Source: Firmicutes bacterium UBA1764 (lineage in GTDB: Bacteria; Bacillota; Clostridia; Peptostreptococcales; Anaerovoracaceae). From it: a DNA stretch of 23,306 bases. The first letter of the stretch is position 1; each line of letters starts with the position of its first letter. The notes under the pieces are model-generated. The model was not told the origin of the DNA and made no database searches. It saw only the letters and a list, made by a program, of their open reading frames with translations. Positions 1 to 7,366 of this stretch are shown here, piece after piece. Location: the NCBI GenBank assembly GCA_002315535.1, contig DCHA01000038.1:13344-36649 (forward strand), written 5' to 3'. A program made the position numbers and the translations under genes.

Positions 1-177
1 TACGAAGCAATGAAGGAAAAATTCGTTGAACTTCAGGAATGGCTCGTAGAAGAGACCCCATACATCAACCTTGGTCTTATGAATTCCTGCGTAGGTATGA
101 CTTCAAAGCTTGAAGGCTTCACACCATGCCCAAGAATCAACGACTTAATCTTCAACACAATTTACATTGAAGAATAG
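1..177 (+). CDS. C-terminal end of a peptide ABC transporter substrate-binding protein (partial)
   Basis: The window opens inside a reading frame whose last 58 residues are visible, ending in TAG and followed at once by a second in-frame stop (TAA). The visible end (…CPRINDLIFNTIYIEE) is consistent with the C-terminus of a family 5 extracellular solute-binding protein, but too little remains to prove the family by itself. The main argument is context: two permeases and two ATPases of the Dpp/Opp type follow in the same direction. In such systems the lipoprotein captures di- or oligopeptides outside the cell and hands them to the permease pair. The start, the signal peptide and the ligand pocket lie upstream of the window, so substrate preference cannot be judged. 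Confidence 0.7.
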   Translation, partial: YEAMKEKFVELQEWLVEETPYINLGLMNSCVGMTSKLEGFTPCPRINDLIFNTIYIEE

Positions 178-201
178 TAAAGCTTAAACAGATAGTATTA
201 C

Positions 202-227
202 AGCCCGCGCGATAAAAAGCGCGGGCT
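202..227 (+). terminator. Intercistronic hairpin without T-tract
   Basis: A perfect 9-bp GC-rich stem (arms 202-210 and 219-227, 8-nt loop) lies between the binding-protein gene and the first permease gene. It is followed by AACTATAAAG rather than a run of T, so it is not a canonical intrinsic terminator. In binding-protein transporters such hairpins often protect the upstream mRNA from 3' decay or cause partial termination, so that binding protein is made in excess over permease. That role is inferred here. Confidence 0.6.
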
Positions 228-272
228 AACTATAAAGACGCATCTATATGCAAATATCTTAAGGAAAAAATC

Positions 273-1205
273 ATGTGGAAATATGTAGTTAAAAGAATTC
301 TCCAATTGATACCAATTATTCTTTTAGTAAGTTTCCTTGTTTTCTGGCTTATGAGTTTGACCGGAGACCCGGTTAGAAATCTTCTCGGAGACCAGGCGAC
401 TCAGGAACAAATCGAGGCTAAAAGAGCTGAACTTGGTTTAGATAAACCATTGGTAGTCAGATACGGAATTTATATGTTTGACCTCGTTAGAGGTGATATG
501 GGCGAAGCTCTTGACGGAAAGTCAGTAAGTGAACAATTCGGCCAGAGATTCCCTTATACTATGCTCCTTTGCGGAACAAGTATTTTACTTACAGTAATCA
601 TATCAGTACCGGCAGGTATCTTTGCGGCAACACACAAGGATTCATTGCTTGATACAGGAATATCAGTATTTGCTTTAGCAGGTATCTCTGTTCCGGTATT
701 CTGGATTGGTATGTTGCTTATCCTTCTTTTCGGTGTAAAACTCGGCTGGCTGCCTACAAGTGGTATTCAGCAGGGTCTGGCGAAGAGTTTGATCTTGCCA
801 ACAGTCTGCAGCTCTGTACAGTGCCTCGCAGCTATGGAAAGAATGACCCGTGCTTCTATGCTTGATAACTTGAACTCAGACTACCTCAGAACAGCAAGAG
901 CAAAGGGTGTAAAAGAAAAGACAGTTGTTTGGAAACACGCACTTGGTAATGCTCTTATTCCAATCATTACAAGTATCGGTGGACAGATCAGTCTTTTGAT
1001 CGGTGGCGCAGTATCCTTGGAAACAGTATTCTCCTGGCCGGGAATCGGCTCCTACGTAGTAGCAGCCGTTAGATCCGGAGATTACAATGTTGTAACAGGC
1101 AGCGTTATCGTACTTACAGTAGTAGTTTCCCTTGTAACCGTTGCAGTAGACATTGCATACGCATTTGTTGACCCACGTATCAAGGCTAAATATACAGGAA
1201 AGTAG
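273..1205 (+). CDS. dppB: Peptide ABC transporter permease, DppB/OppB type
   Basis: 310-residue inner-membrane permease. The N-terminus has the typical DppB/OppB layout: a short basic stretch (MWKYVVKRI) followed directly by a hydrophobic helix, then an extracytoplasmic segment containing TGDPVRNLLGDQA and LGLDKPLVVRYG, as in family members. Further hydrophobic segments lie around residues 95-120, 130-160 and 230-295. The cytoplasmic EAA loop that docks on the ATPases is visible around residues 205-230 (ARAKGVKEKTVVWKHALGNA). The start is the ATG preceded by AAGGA at 261-265. It would form the transmembrane channel with the following permease. The symbol follows family convention; the exact peptide range (di- versus oligopeptide) cannot be read from the sequence. 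Confidence 0.9.
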   Translation: MWKYVVKRILQLIPIILLVSFLVFWLMSLTGDPVRNLLGDQATQEQIEAKRAELGLDKPLVVRYGIYMFDLVRGDMGEALDGKSVSEQFGQRFPYTMLLCGTSILLTVIISVPAGIFAATHKDSLLDTGISVFALAGISVPVFWIGMLLILLFGVKLGWLPTSGIQQGLAKSLILPTVCSSVQCLAAMERMTRASMLDNLNSDYLRTARAKGVKEKTVVWKHALGNALIPIITSIGGQISLLIGGAVSLETVFSWPGIGSYVVAAVRSGDYNVVTGSVIVLTVVVSLVTVAVDIAYAFVDPRIKAKYTGK

Positions 1206-1214
1206 GTGGATGCG

Positions 1215-2111
1215 ATGAGTAAAAAATCAGAAAAAACCATGGCTACACCAGACTTAAAAAAGAGAACCCGCGGACAGCAGATCTGGCATCAGTTCTGCAA
1301 GAATAAAGGTTCTGTAGTTGGTATGGCAATGATCATAATACTCTTAATTGTAGGTATTTATGCTCAGTTTGCTTACGACTATGACACAGACATCATAGGA
1401 ATGAACGTAGACAGCATTCTTCTCTTCCCGGGACAGGACGGTCACTTAATCGGTACCGACCACATGGGTCGTGATATGCTTGCAAGACTTCTCTATGGTG
1501 CTAAGTACTCCATCCTTATCGGAGTACTCGCAACAGCAATATCAACAGTTATCGGTGTTGCAATCGGTGCTATTGCCGCTTATGTTGGTGGTAAGGTTGA
1601 AACAGTTATGATGAGACTCGTAGAAATCTTAATGATGATTCCTACAGTACTTCTTACAATCATTCTTGTTGCCGTAATGGGCGTATCACTTAACAACTTA
1701 ATTTGGGCGTTATCACTCTCCGGCATTCCATTCATGGCACGTCAGGTAAGAGCTGCTGTACTCCCACTTAAGGACTCAGAATTCGTAGAAGCTGCAAAGG
1801 CCCTTGGCGTTTCAGACTTTATGATTCTTATGACACACATTCTGCCAAACTCCCTGTCCCCGATTATCGTACAGGCAACAATCAGAATTGGTGTAACAAT
1901 CGTAAGTGCATCTGTATACAGCTTCCTTGGTCTTGGTGTTCCATCACCGACTCCGGAGTGGGGCGCAATGCTGTCCGATGCCAGAGTTAACATGAGACAG
2001 TATCCGTTCCTGGTTATCTATCCTGGTCTCGCAATCATGTGGACTACAATGGGATTCAACCTCATGGGCGATGGTCTCAGAGACGCTCTCGATCCAAAGC
2101 TTAAGAAGTAG
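1215..2111 (+). CDS. dppC: Peptide ABC transporter permease, DppC/OppC type
   Basis: Second permease of the importer, 298 residues from the preferred ATG. A GTG at 1206 would add three residues, but the AGGTGG at 1204-1209 is well spaced for the ATG at 1215, so I use that start. A cytoplasmic N-terminal tail rich in Lys/Arg precedes the first membrane helix (GMAMIIILLIVGIYAQF), the OppC_N-like arrangement. The motif GTDHMGRDMLARLLYGA and the EAA loop (EAAKALGVSDFMILMTHILPN) are family hallmarks. It follows the DppB stop by only a few bases and is followed by AGGAGG for the next gene, so the genes are clearly co-transcribed. It should pair with DppB to form the pore. Confidence 0.9.
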   Translation: MSKKSEKTMATPDLKKRTRGQQIWHQFCKNKGSVVGMAMIIILLIVGIYAQFAYDYDTDIIGMNVDSILLFPGQDGHLIGTDHMGRDMLARLLYGAKYSILIGVLATAISTVIGVAIGAIAAYVGGKVETVMMRLVEILMMIPTVLLTIILVAVMGVSLNNLIWALSLSGIPFMARQVRAAVLPLKDSEFVEAAKALGVSDFMILMTHILPNSLSPIIVQATIRIGVTIVSASVYSFLGLGVPSPTPEWGAMLSDARVNMRQYPFLVIYPGLAIMWTTMGFNLMGDGLRDALDPKLKK

Positions 2112-2122
2112 GAGGTTTTAAG

Positions 2123-3136
2123 ATGGCAGAAGAAATGAAAGACCTTGCATTAGAGGTTAAAAATCTTAATATCCGTTTTGAAACTGACGATGAAACTGTT
2201 TATGCAGTAAACGGTATCAGCTTTGATTTGGAAAAACAGAAAACAATGGCTCTCGTAGGAGAGACTGGTGCTGGAAAGACTACAACAGTTCTTTCACTCT
2301 TAAAGCTTGTTCAGTCTCCACCGGGAGTTGTCAATGCCGACACACTTAAGGTAGTTGGTAACGACGTAATGAAAATGACAGCTACTGAGCTTGAGGCTAT
2401 GCGTGGTAAGGATATCGCTATGATTTTCCAGGATCCAATGTCATCCCTCAACCCTGTAATGACAGTAGGCGAGCAAATCGCTGAATCAGTAATGCTTCAC
2501 GAAGGCCTCGATGAAAAGGCTGCAATGGAGCATGCAAAAGAAATGCTTGCCCTGGTAGGTATTTCCGGAGACCGTGTAAACGACTATCCGCACCAGTTCT
2601 CAGGTGGTATGAAGCAGAGAGTAGTTATTGCTATAGCTCTTGCATGCCGCCCAAGCATTCTTATCGCAGACGAACCTACAACAGCTCTGGACGTAACAAT
2701 TCAGGCACAGGTTCTTGAACTTATTAAAAAGCTTAAAGACGAGTACAAGACATCAACTATTCTTGTAACACATGACCTCGGTATCGTTGCAGAGACATGC
2801 GACATCGTTGCAGTAATGTATGCAGGAAAGATTATCGAATACGGCAGTCTTGAAGAAATCTTTAATCACACAAAGCATCCTTACACAGAAGGCCTGTTCA
2901 ACTCCCTCCCAGTTATGGGCGGAGACAGAAGCCAGAAGCTTAAGCCAATTAAGGGCTTAACTCCGGACCCTTCAAAGATTTACCCGGGATGCACCTTTGC
3001 AGAAAGATGTCCTTATGCTACTGAAAAGTGCACACAGGGCTTCCCTGAATACAAGAAATTCGGCGCAACACATATCGTAGCTTGCTCACGTTATGACGAA
3101 CCTGATTTCCACATTGAGAGAAAGGAGATCGACTAA
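2123..3136 (+). CDS. dppD: Peptide ABC transporter ATP-binding protein, DppD/OppD type
   Basis: 337-residue cytoplasmic ATPase that powers import together with the next gene. Walker A is GETGAGKT (residues 46-53), the Q-loop is FQDPMSSLNP (about 102-111), the signature is FSGGMKQR (159-166), Walker B is ILIADEP (179-185) and the H-loop is VTHDLG (about 215-220). The C-terminal peptide-transporter extension holds four cysteines (C290, C296, C303, C321). In some characterised Dpp ATPases this region carries an iron-sulfur cluster; whether this one does is inference. AGGAGG at 2110-2115 overlaps the dppC stop and sets the start. The stop codon shares one base with the dppF start (TAATG), suggesting translational coupling. 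Confidence 0.92.
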   Translation: MAEEMKDLALEVKNLNIRFETDDETVYAVNGISFDLEKQKTMALVGETGAGKTTTVLSLLKLVQSPPGVVNADTLKVVGNDVMKMTATELEAMRGKDIAMIFQDPMSSLNPVMTVGEQIAESVMLHEGLDEKAAMEHAKEMLALVGISGDRVNDYPHQFSGGMKQRVVIAIALACRPSILIADEPTTALDVTIQAQVLELIKKLKDEYKTSTILVTHDLGIVAETCDIVAVMYAGKIIEYGSLEEIFNHTKHPYTEGLFNSLPVMGGDRSQKLKPIKGLTPDPSKIYPGCTFAERCPYATEKCTQGFPEYKKFGATHIVACSRYDEPDFHIERKEID

Positions 3137-4098
3137 TGTCTGAAGTATTACTTGATGTCCGTAATCTAACAAAGTTTTTCCAAACGCCAAGAGGAACTCT
3201 CCATGCTGTAGATGGTGTATCCTTCACTATCGAAAAAGGAAAGGTTCTTGGAATCGTAGGAGAATCAGGCTGCGGTAAGTCCACAACAGGACGTGCTATC
3301 CTTCGTCTTCATGAGCCGACAAGCGGCGAAGTATTCTTCGAAGGCAGAGATGTTTGCAAAGCAAACAAAACAGAAATGAAACAGCTTAGAAGAGATATGC
3401 AGCTGATTTTCCAGGATCCGTTTGCATCTCTTGACCCAAGAATGGCTGTTAACGAGCTTATCAGAGAGCCTCTTATCAGAAACCACATTACAAAGGGTAA
3501 AGCTGAAACCGAAAAGCGTGTTAAGGAACTGATGGATCTTGTAGGTCTTGCAGAAAGACTCTACAATGCATATCCTCACGAATTGGACGGCGGACGTCGT
3601 CAGAGAATCGGTATTGCGAGAGCTCTGGCAATGGAACCAAAGCTCATCGTTTGCGACGAGCCGGTCTCCGCACTTGACGTATCAATTCAGGCACAGGTTA
3701 TCAACCTTCTTGCGGACCTGCAGGAAGAGCTGGGCCTTACCTACATTTTTATTACTCATGACCTTTCCGTTGTATATTACTTCGCAGATGATATCGCAGT
3801 AATGTACCTTGGAAAGCTGGTTGAGAAGGCTCCGGCAGAAGAACTGTTCAAGAACCCGGTTCACCCATATACAAAGGCTCTTCTTTCTGCTATTCCTATT
3901 CCTGTTCTTGGCGCAAAGAAGGACAGAATAGTTATGAGAGGAGAAATTACATCTCCTATCAACCTCCCGGATGCATGTCGCTTTGCACCTCGTTGCGATT
4001 TCGCATGTGAGGACTGCAAGGCTCACGACTGTGCTCTCGAAGAAATCTCTCCGGGCCACTTCGTAGCATGCCACAGATGGAGAAATTTCGTAGAATAG
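3136..4098 (+). CDS. dppF: Peptide ABC transporter ATP-binding protein, DppF/OppF type, with LDGG signature
   Basis: 320-residue partner ATPase. Walker A is GESGCGKST (42-50), the Q-loop is FQDPFASLDP (about 92-101), Walker B is IVCDEP (171-176) and the H-loop is ITHDLS (about 206-211). The signature reads ELDGGRRQR (about 149-157): the usual LSGGQ serine is Asp and the Gln is Arg. I recall this variant in other clostridial DppF-like proteins, so it is probably a subfamily trait rather than damage. The C-terminal extension has a cysteine-rich stretch (C281, C287, C291, C294, C299, C312), richer than in DppD. Translation probably re-initiates at the TAATG overlap, helped by AAAGGAG at 3121-3127. 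Confidence 0.92.
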   Translation: MSEVLLDVRNLTKFFQTPRGTLHAVDGVSFTIEKGKVLGIVGESGCGKSTTGRAILRLHEPTSGEVFFEGRDVCKANKTEMKQLRRDMQLIFQDPFASLDPRMAVNELIREPLIRNHITKGKAETEKRVKELMDLVGLAERLYNAYPHELDGGRRQRIGIARALAMEPKLIVCDEPVSALDVSIQAQVINLLADLQEELGLTYIFITHDLSVVYYFADDIAVMYLGKLVEKAPAEELFKNPVHPYTKALLSAIPIPVLGAKKDRIVMRGEITSPINLPDACRFAPRCDFACEDCKAHDCALEEISPGHFVACHRWRNFVE

Positions 4099-4124
4099 AT
4101 CACTTTTTCAGTTTTCTTCTTCAT

Positions 4125-4130
4125 TATAAT
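4125..4130 (+). promoter_or_regulatory. Putative -10 element (TATAAT) for the M20 peptidase gene
   Basis: A perfect TATAAT lies 60 bp before the peptidase start, just after dppF ends. No good -35 stands at 17 bp; only a T-rich stretch (4104-4109) is nearby, so strength is uncertain. If used, transcription would begin near 4137 and the hairpin at 4139-4159 would sit at the 5' end of the new mRNA. Confidence 0.4.
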
Positions 4131-4138
4131 AGTCAGGA

Positions 4139-4159
4139 CCGAAAGCCAAAAGCTTTCGG
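4139..4159 (+). terminator. Hairpin between the dpp genes and the M20 peptidase gene
   Basis: Perfect 8-bp stem (4139-4146 with 4152-4159), 5-nt loop, with some possible extension by GTCA/TGAC outside. No T-tract follows (CCTTTGACTGTA). It could be a weak or factor-assisted terminator for the dpp operon, or a 5'-leader hairpin if the TATAAT at 4125 is the promoter. Confidence 0.45.
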
Positions 4160-4189
4160 CCTTTGACTGTATAGAAAAGAGTGTACAAA

Positions 4190-5359
4190 ATGAATGATAA
4201 ACAGATTGAAAATTTAAGGAAGATGATTCAAAAGGAAACCATCTCCCTCCCCGGAAATACAGACGTAACAAAGTTTTTAGAATTCCATAAGCTGCTCGAG
4301 GAATTATTTCCAAATCTTTGGAGGGTTGCCGAAGTTGAAGAGATTCATGGAAGTCTGTTAATCAGATGGCCAGGAAAGAGCTCTGACAATCCAAGGCTCA
4401 TGATGAGTCACCACGATGTCGTAGAAGAGAACGGTATATGGACAGAGCATAAGCCATTCAGCGCAGATATCGCTGACGGAAGGCTCTGGGGCAGAGGAAC
4501 TCTTGATACAAAGGGCTTCCTGTGGGCTTTGCTTCAGTCTGCGGATGATTTAATCGCAGAAGGCTTTGTTCCAAAGTCCGACATTTACTTCGAATCAGGT
4601 AATGATGAGGAGCTTGGCGGAAAAGGTGCGAAAGCCATCTCAGAGGTCTTAAGAGAAAGAAATATCCACTTCAGCTATATAATTGACGAGGGCGGGTTTA
4701 TCGTCGGAAATTCCGCAAATATCGGGGTAGGCGAAAAAGCAGTAAACGAAATTAAGTTTATAGCTAAATCAAGTGGCGGACATGCAAGTATGCCACCAAA
4801 AAACGGCCCGCTTGTCAGACTCGGACGATTCATGGCATATGTTGATGACAACTACAGAGATTTGTTCCCGGTTGAGATAGAACCTGTAACCAATTCAAAG
4901 CAGGCAACAACAATAGCCTTTACAATGGCAAACGGTGCTCTTGCGAAAAATGTTCTTCCAAGAGAGGCTTATATAATCACAAGCGTTCGTGTTGCTCATC
5001 ATCAGGGTGTTGAAAATACTCTCAAGGTTTTGGAAGACACCGCAAAGCAGTTTGATATCGAGATGGAGGTCCTTGAAAAGGGCTTTGAAACAAAGATTAC
5101 CGATACTGCTAATCCTGTATTTAAGGAAGTGGCGGCTTGCATCGAAGAAAGCTTCCCTGGTGTTTCGGCACATCCGTATATACTCATGGGGGCAACAGAC
5201 ACTCGTTACATGAACGATTTAAGTGATGTTATCATTCGCTTCTGCCCGTTTAAGGTTGATATGGCGCAAATCGGAACCGTTCACTCGGCAAATGAGAATG
5301 TCTATATAGATAGCCTTGAGCCGGCACTTAATTGTGTCAAAAAAATGATGCAGAAATGA
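4190..5359 (+). CDS. M20 family metallopeptidase (ArgE/DapE/carboxypeptidase-like)
   Basis: 389-residue zinc-dependent hydrolase of the M20 family. The metal and catalytic motifs are all present (numbering from the ATG): H74-x-D76 in SHHDVV, the bridging Asp106 in GRGTLDTKG, the Glu pair 140/141 in SGNDEELGG, Asp166 in IIDEGG, and a late His365 in TVHSANENV. The stretch GGHASMPPKN opens the dimerisation lid. A GTG at 4181 would add three residues, but the ATG at 4190 is better spaced from the AAAAGAG. M20 enzymes remove acyl or amino acid groups from peptides or N-acyl amino acids. Position after a peptide importer suggests a cytoplasmic peptidase for imported peptides. The exact substrate is not readable. 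It forms an operon with the CoA-transferase (20-bp gap). Confidence 0.88.
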   Translation: MNDKQIENLRKMIQKETISLPGNTDVTKFLEFHKLLEELFPNLWRVAEVEEIHGSLLIRWPGKSSDNPRLMMSHHDVVEENGIWTEHKPFSADIADGRLWGRGTLDTKGFLWALLQSADDLIAEGFVPKSDIYFESGNDEELGGKGAKAISEVLRERNIHFSYIIDEGGFIVGNSANIGVGEKAVNEIKFIAKSSGGHASMPPKNGPLVRLGRFMAYVDDNYRDLFPVEIEPVTNSKQATTIAFTMANGALAKNVLPREAYIITSVRVAHHQGVENTLKVLEDTAKQFDIEMEVLEKGFETKITDTANPVFKEVAACIEESFPGVSAHPYILMGATDTRYMNDLSDVIIRFCPFKVDMAQIGTVHSANENVYIDSLEPALNCVKKMMQK

Positions 5360-5379
5360 TTATTTATTAGGAGATAGAA

Positions 5380-6579
5380 ATGAAAGACAGAGTCCTTAAT
5401 GGAATAAAAGTTGTTGATATTACGCTTGCATATTCAGGTCCTGTTTGCTCAATGCATCTTGCAGACTGCGGAGCAGACGTAATTAAGGTTGAGCCAATCG
5501 GAGGAGAACAAACAAGAAATTGGACTCCTATAAAAAATGGATACAGCGGATACTTTGCTTACTTTAACAGAAACAAAAGAGGCATCGCACTTGATATGAA
5601 ATCTGAAAAAGGCAAGGAAGCATTAATGAAGCTCATTGCCACCGCAGATGTTCTTGTTGAAAATTTCAGAGTAGGAACCCTTGATAGACTCGGCTTCTCA
5701 TATGAAGAAGTAAAAAAGGTAAATCCAAAAATTATTTATGCTTCTATTTCCGGCTTTGGTCTCAATGGCCCGGAAGCACATAGAGCAACCTACGATATAG
5801 TAGCACAGGCAGAATCAGGACTCATGTCCGTAAACGGATTCCCATCAACGGGTCCGGTAAAGATTGGTCCTTCATTTGCAGATAGCTATGCCGGAACATA
5901 TCTTGCTCTGGCAATATCGATGGCCCTCTTTAACAGAGAAAGAACCGGCGAAGGAATGAGAATTGATGTTGCTATGGTAGACTCAATGTTCTCAGCTTTA
6001 GAGAAAGGCAGTATTCAATATTTCCTTACAGGAAAGAGCCCGGATCTTCACCTAAATTCACTTATCGCAACAGCTCCATGGGAAGCAGTCGATGCAAAGG
6101 ATGGTCAATTCGTAATCGCAGTCGGATCAGTTAAGCATTTCGCAACCTTATGTGAGGCAATTGGACGGCCGGAGCTTGCAAATGATCCAAGGTTTGATGT
6201 TCACATGCACCGCATGAACAACTATTATACAGAGGGTGGATTCAGATCCATCATGCTTGAATGGTCAATGCAAAGAACAGTTGACGAAGTATACGATATA
6301 CTTACATCATATGGACTTCCTTGCGGAAAGGTTAAGACTGTTGGTCAGTGTGCAGAATCTGAACAGACTAAAGCACGCAACATGGTTTGGGAGGTATATG
6401 ATCCCGGATTCAAAGAAAACTTTAAAATGCCGGGAACTCCAATGAAGTTCCACGGCTATCCGGATGAAATCAGAAAAGCTGCGCCTTTAAATGGAGAGGA
6501 TAACGTAGCAGTTCTGAAAGAGCTTGGATATAGTGACGAAGAAATTAAACAGCTTCGCGAAGAAGGCGTATTTAATTAA
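5380..6579 (+). CDS. Class III CoA-transferase (CaiB/BaiF family)
   Basis: 399-residue family III CoA-transferase, which moves CoA between an acyl-CoA and a free carboxylic acid through a mixed anhydride on an aspartate. Family features are clear: the N-terminal GIKVVDIT, LADCGADVIKVEPIGGEQTRNW, FNRNKRGIALDM, ADVLVENFRVGTLDRLG, and ASISGFGLNGP. The probable catalytic residue is Asp139 in ATYDIVAQAESGLMS. Length is normal. The start has a clear SD (TAGGAGAT). Acid substrates of this family vary widely (carnitine, oxalate, bile acids, aromatic acids and others), and nothing here fixes the substrate. Being co-transcribed with an M20 peptidase suggests a substrate released from a peptide or N-acyl amino acid. 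No acyl-CoA dehydrogenase or dehydratase is nearby to point at a known pathway. Confidence 0.9.
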   Translation: MKDRVLNGIKVVDITLAYSGPVCSMHLADCGADVIKVEPIGGEQTRNWTPIKNGYSGYFAYFNRNKRGIALDMKSEKGKEALMKLIATADVLVENFRVGTLDRLGFSYEEVKKVNPKIIYASISGFGLNGPEAHRATYDIVAQAESGLMSVNGFPSTGPVKIGPSFADSYAGTYLALAISMALFNRERTGEGMRIDVAMVDSMFSALEKGSIQYFLTGKSPDLHLNSLIATAPWEAVDAKDGQFVIAVGSVKHFATLCEAIGRPELANDPRFDVHMHRMNNYYTEGGFRSIMLEWSMQRTVDEVYDILTSYGLPCGKVKTVGQCAESEQTKARNMVWEVYDPGFKENFKMPGTPMKFHGYPDEIRKAAPLNGEDNVAVLKELGYSDEEIKQLREEGVFN

Positions 6580-6586
6580 TTGATAG

Positions 6587-6619
6587 TGAGTCAAGGGCTT
6601 GTCCCTTGACTCATTTTTT
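6587..6619 (+). terminator. Strong intrinsic terminator after the CoA-transferase gene
   Basis: Perfect 11-bp stem (6587-6597 with 6603-6613), 5-nt loop, followed by TTTTTT (6614-6619). This is the clearest terminator in the window and separates the peptidase/CoA-transferase unit from the ispE operon. Confidence 0.93.
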
Positions 6620-6643
6620 ATTTCAGCCTTGCTTTATCATATG

Positions 6644-6652
6644 TGATATAAT
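6644..6652 (+). promoter_or_regulatory. Extended -10 promoter (TGATATAAT) of the ispE operon
   Basis: TG-N-TATAAT forms a perfect extended -10, which can work with a weak -35; none is obvious at 17 bp. Counting about 7 bp from the -10 puts the start of transcription at about 6659-6661, essentially at the A of the ispE ATG. Confidence 0.65.
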
Positions 6653-6660
6653 CAATATGT

Positions 6661-7362
6661 ATGATTATACGTGCTTATGCAAAAGTAAATATCAGTCTCA
6701 AGATCGTCGGAAGACGGGATGATGGCTATCACCTTCTCGAATCGCATATGCAGGCTCTGCCGGATTTGTATGACGTTTTGGAAATAGTTGAATCCGATGA
6801 AACTAAAATTACATGTTCCGATGAAAGTCTTGACTGCGGGCCTTCAAATCTCGTTTATAAAGCGCTTGATTTGATGGGTAAAAAGGCAAGGGTTCACATC
6901 GAAAAGCATATCCCAATAGCCGCAGGTCTTGCCGGAGGCTCCGCAGATGGAGCGGCCGCAATTTACGCCTTTATGGGCGCAAGCGATGAGGCATACGCTC
7001 TGGCTGCACAGCTGGGAGCAGACATGCCGTTTAGCCTTATGGCAATTCAGCATCAAGGAAATGTCGCCGCTTTTGCAACAGGTACCGGAACTGAGCTGAG
7101 AGAAATCGAGCCAATCCCGGGCAGGATTATCACAAGAACTCCTGCCATCAGCGTGCCCACTCCGGCAGTATATAAGGAATACGACAGGATGCCGATTGAT
7201 ACCGGAGCAAATGATCTTCAGCCGGCGGCGATAAGACTTTTCCCGGAAATTCTAAACGTGATTGACGAGATGGAAAAGCCGCACAAAGAATATGGAAAGC
7301 CAATAATGGTGAGACAGTCAGGCAGCGGGCCAACTGTCTTCGCAATATATAAGGAGGAATGA
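6661..7362 (+). CDS. ispE: 4-diphosphocytidyl-2-C-methyl-D-erythritol kinase (short form)
   Basis: GHMP kinase of the MEP (non-mevalonate) isoprenoid pathway; it phosphorylates CDP-ME on the 2-hydroxyl using ATP. The N-terminus AYAKVNISLKIVGRRDDGYHLL is diagnostic, with the conserved Lys8. The ATP-binding glycine loop is PIAAGLAGGSADGAAA (85-100), the catalytic Asp is D121 in GADMPF, and the third motif is SGSGPTVFAIY near the C-terminus. It is only 233 residues against about 280-290 for typical IspE: the segment after the glycine loop is shortened and the protein stops right after the GSGPTVF motif. The reading frame is intact and all catalytic motifs remain, so I read it as a compact functional enzyme. 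There is no Shine-Dalgarno sequence before the ATG, which fits a leaderless mRNA. It is the first gene of a six-gene operon. Confidence 0.85.
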   Translation: MIIRAYAKVNISLKIVGRRDDGYHLLESHMQALPDLYDVLEIVESDETKITCSDESLDCGPSNLVYKALDLMGKKARVHIEKHIPIAAGLAGGSADGAAAIYAFMGASDEAYALAAQLGADMPFSLMAIQHQGNVAAFATGTGTELREIEPIPGRIITRTPAISVPTPAVYKEYDRMPIDTGANDLQPAAIRLFPEILNVIDEMEKPHKEYGKPIMVRQSGSGPTVFAIYKEE

Positions 7363-7366
7363 AGCT

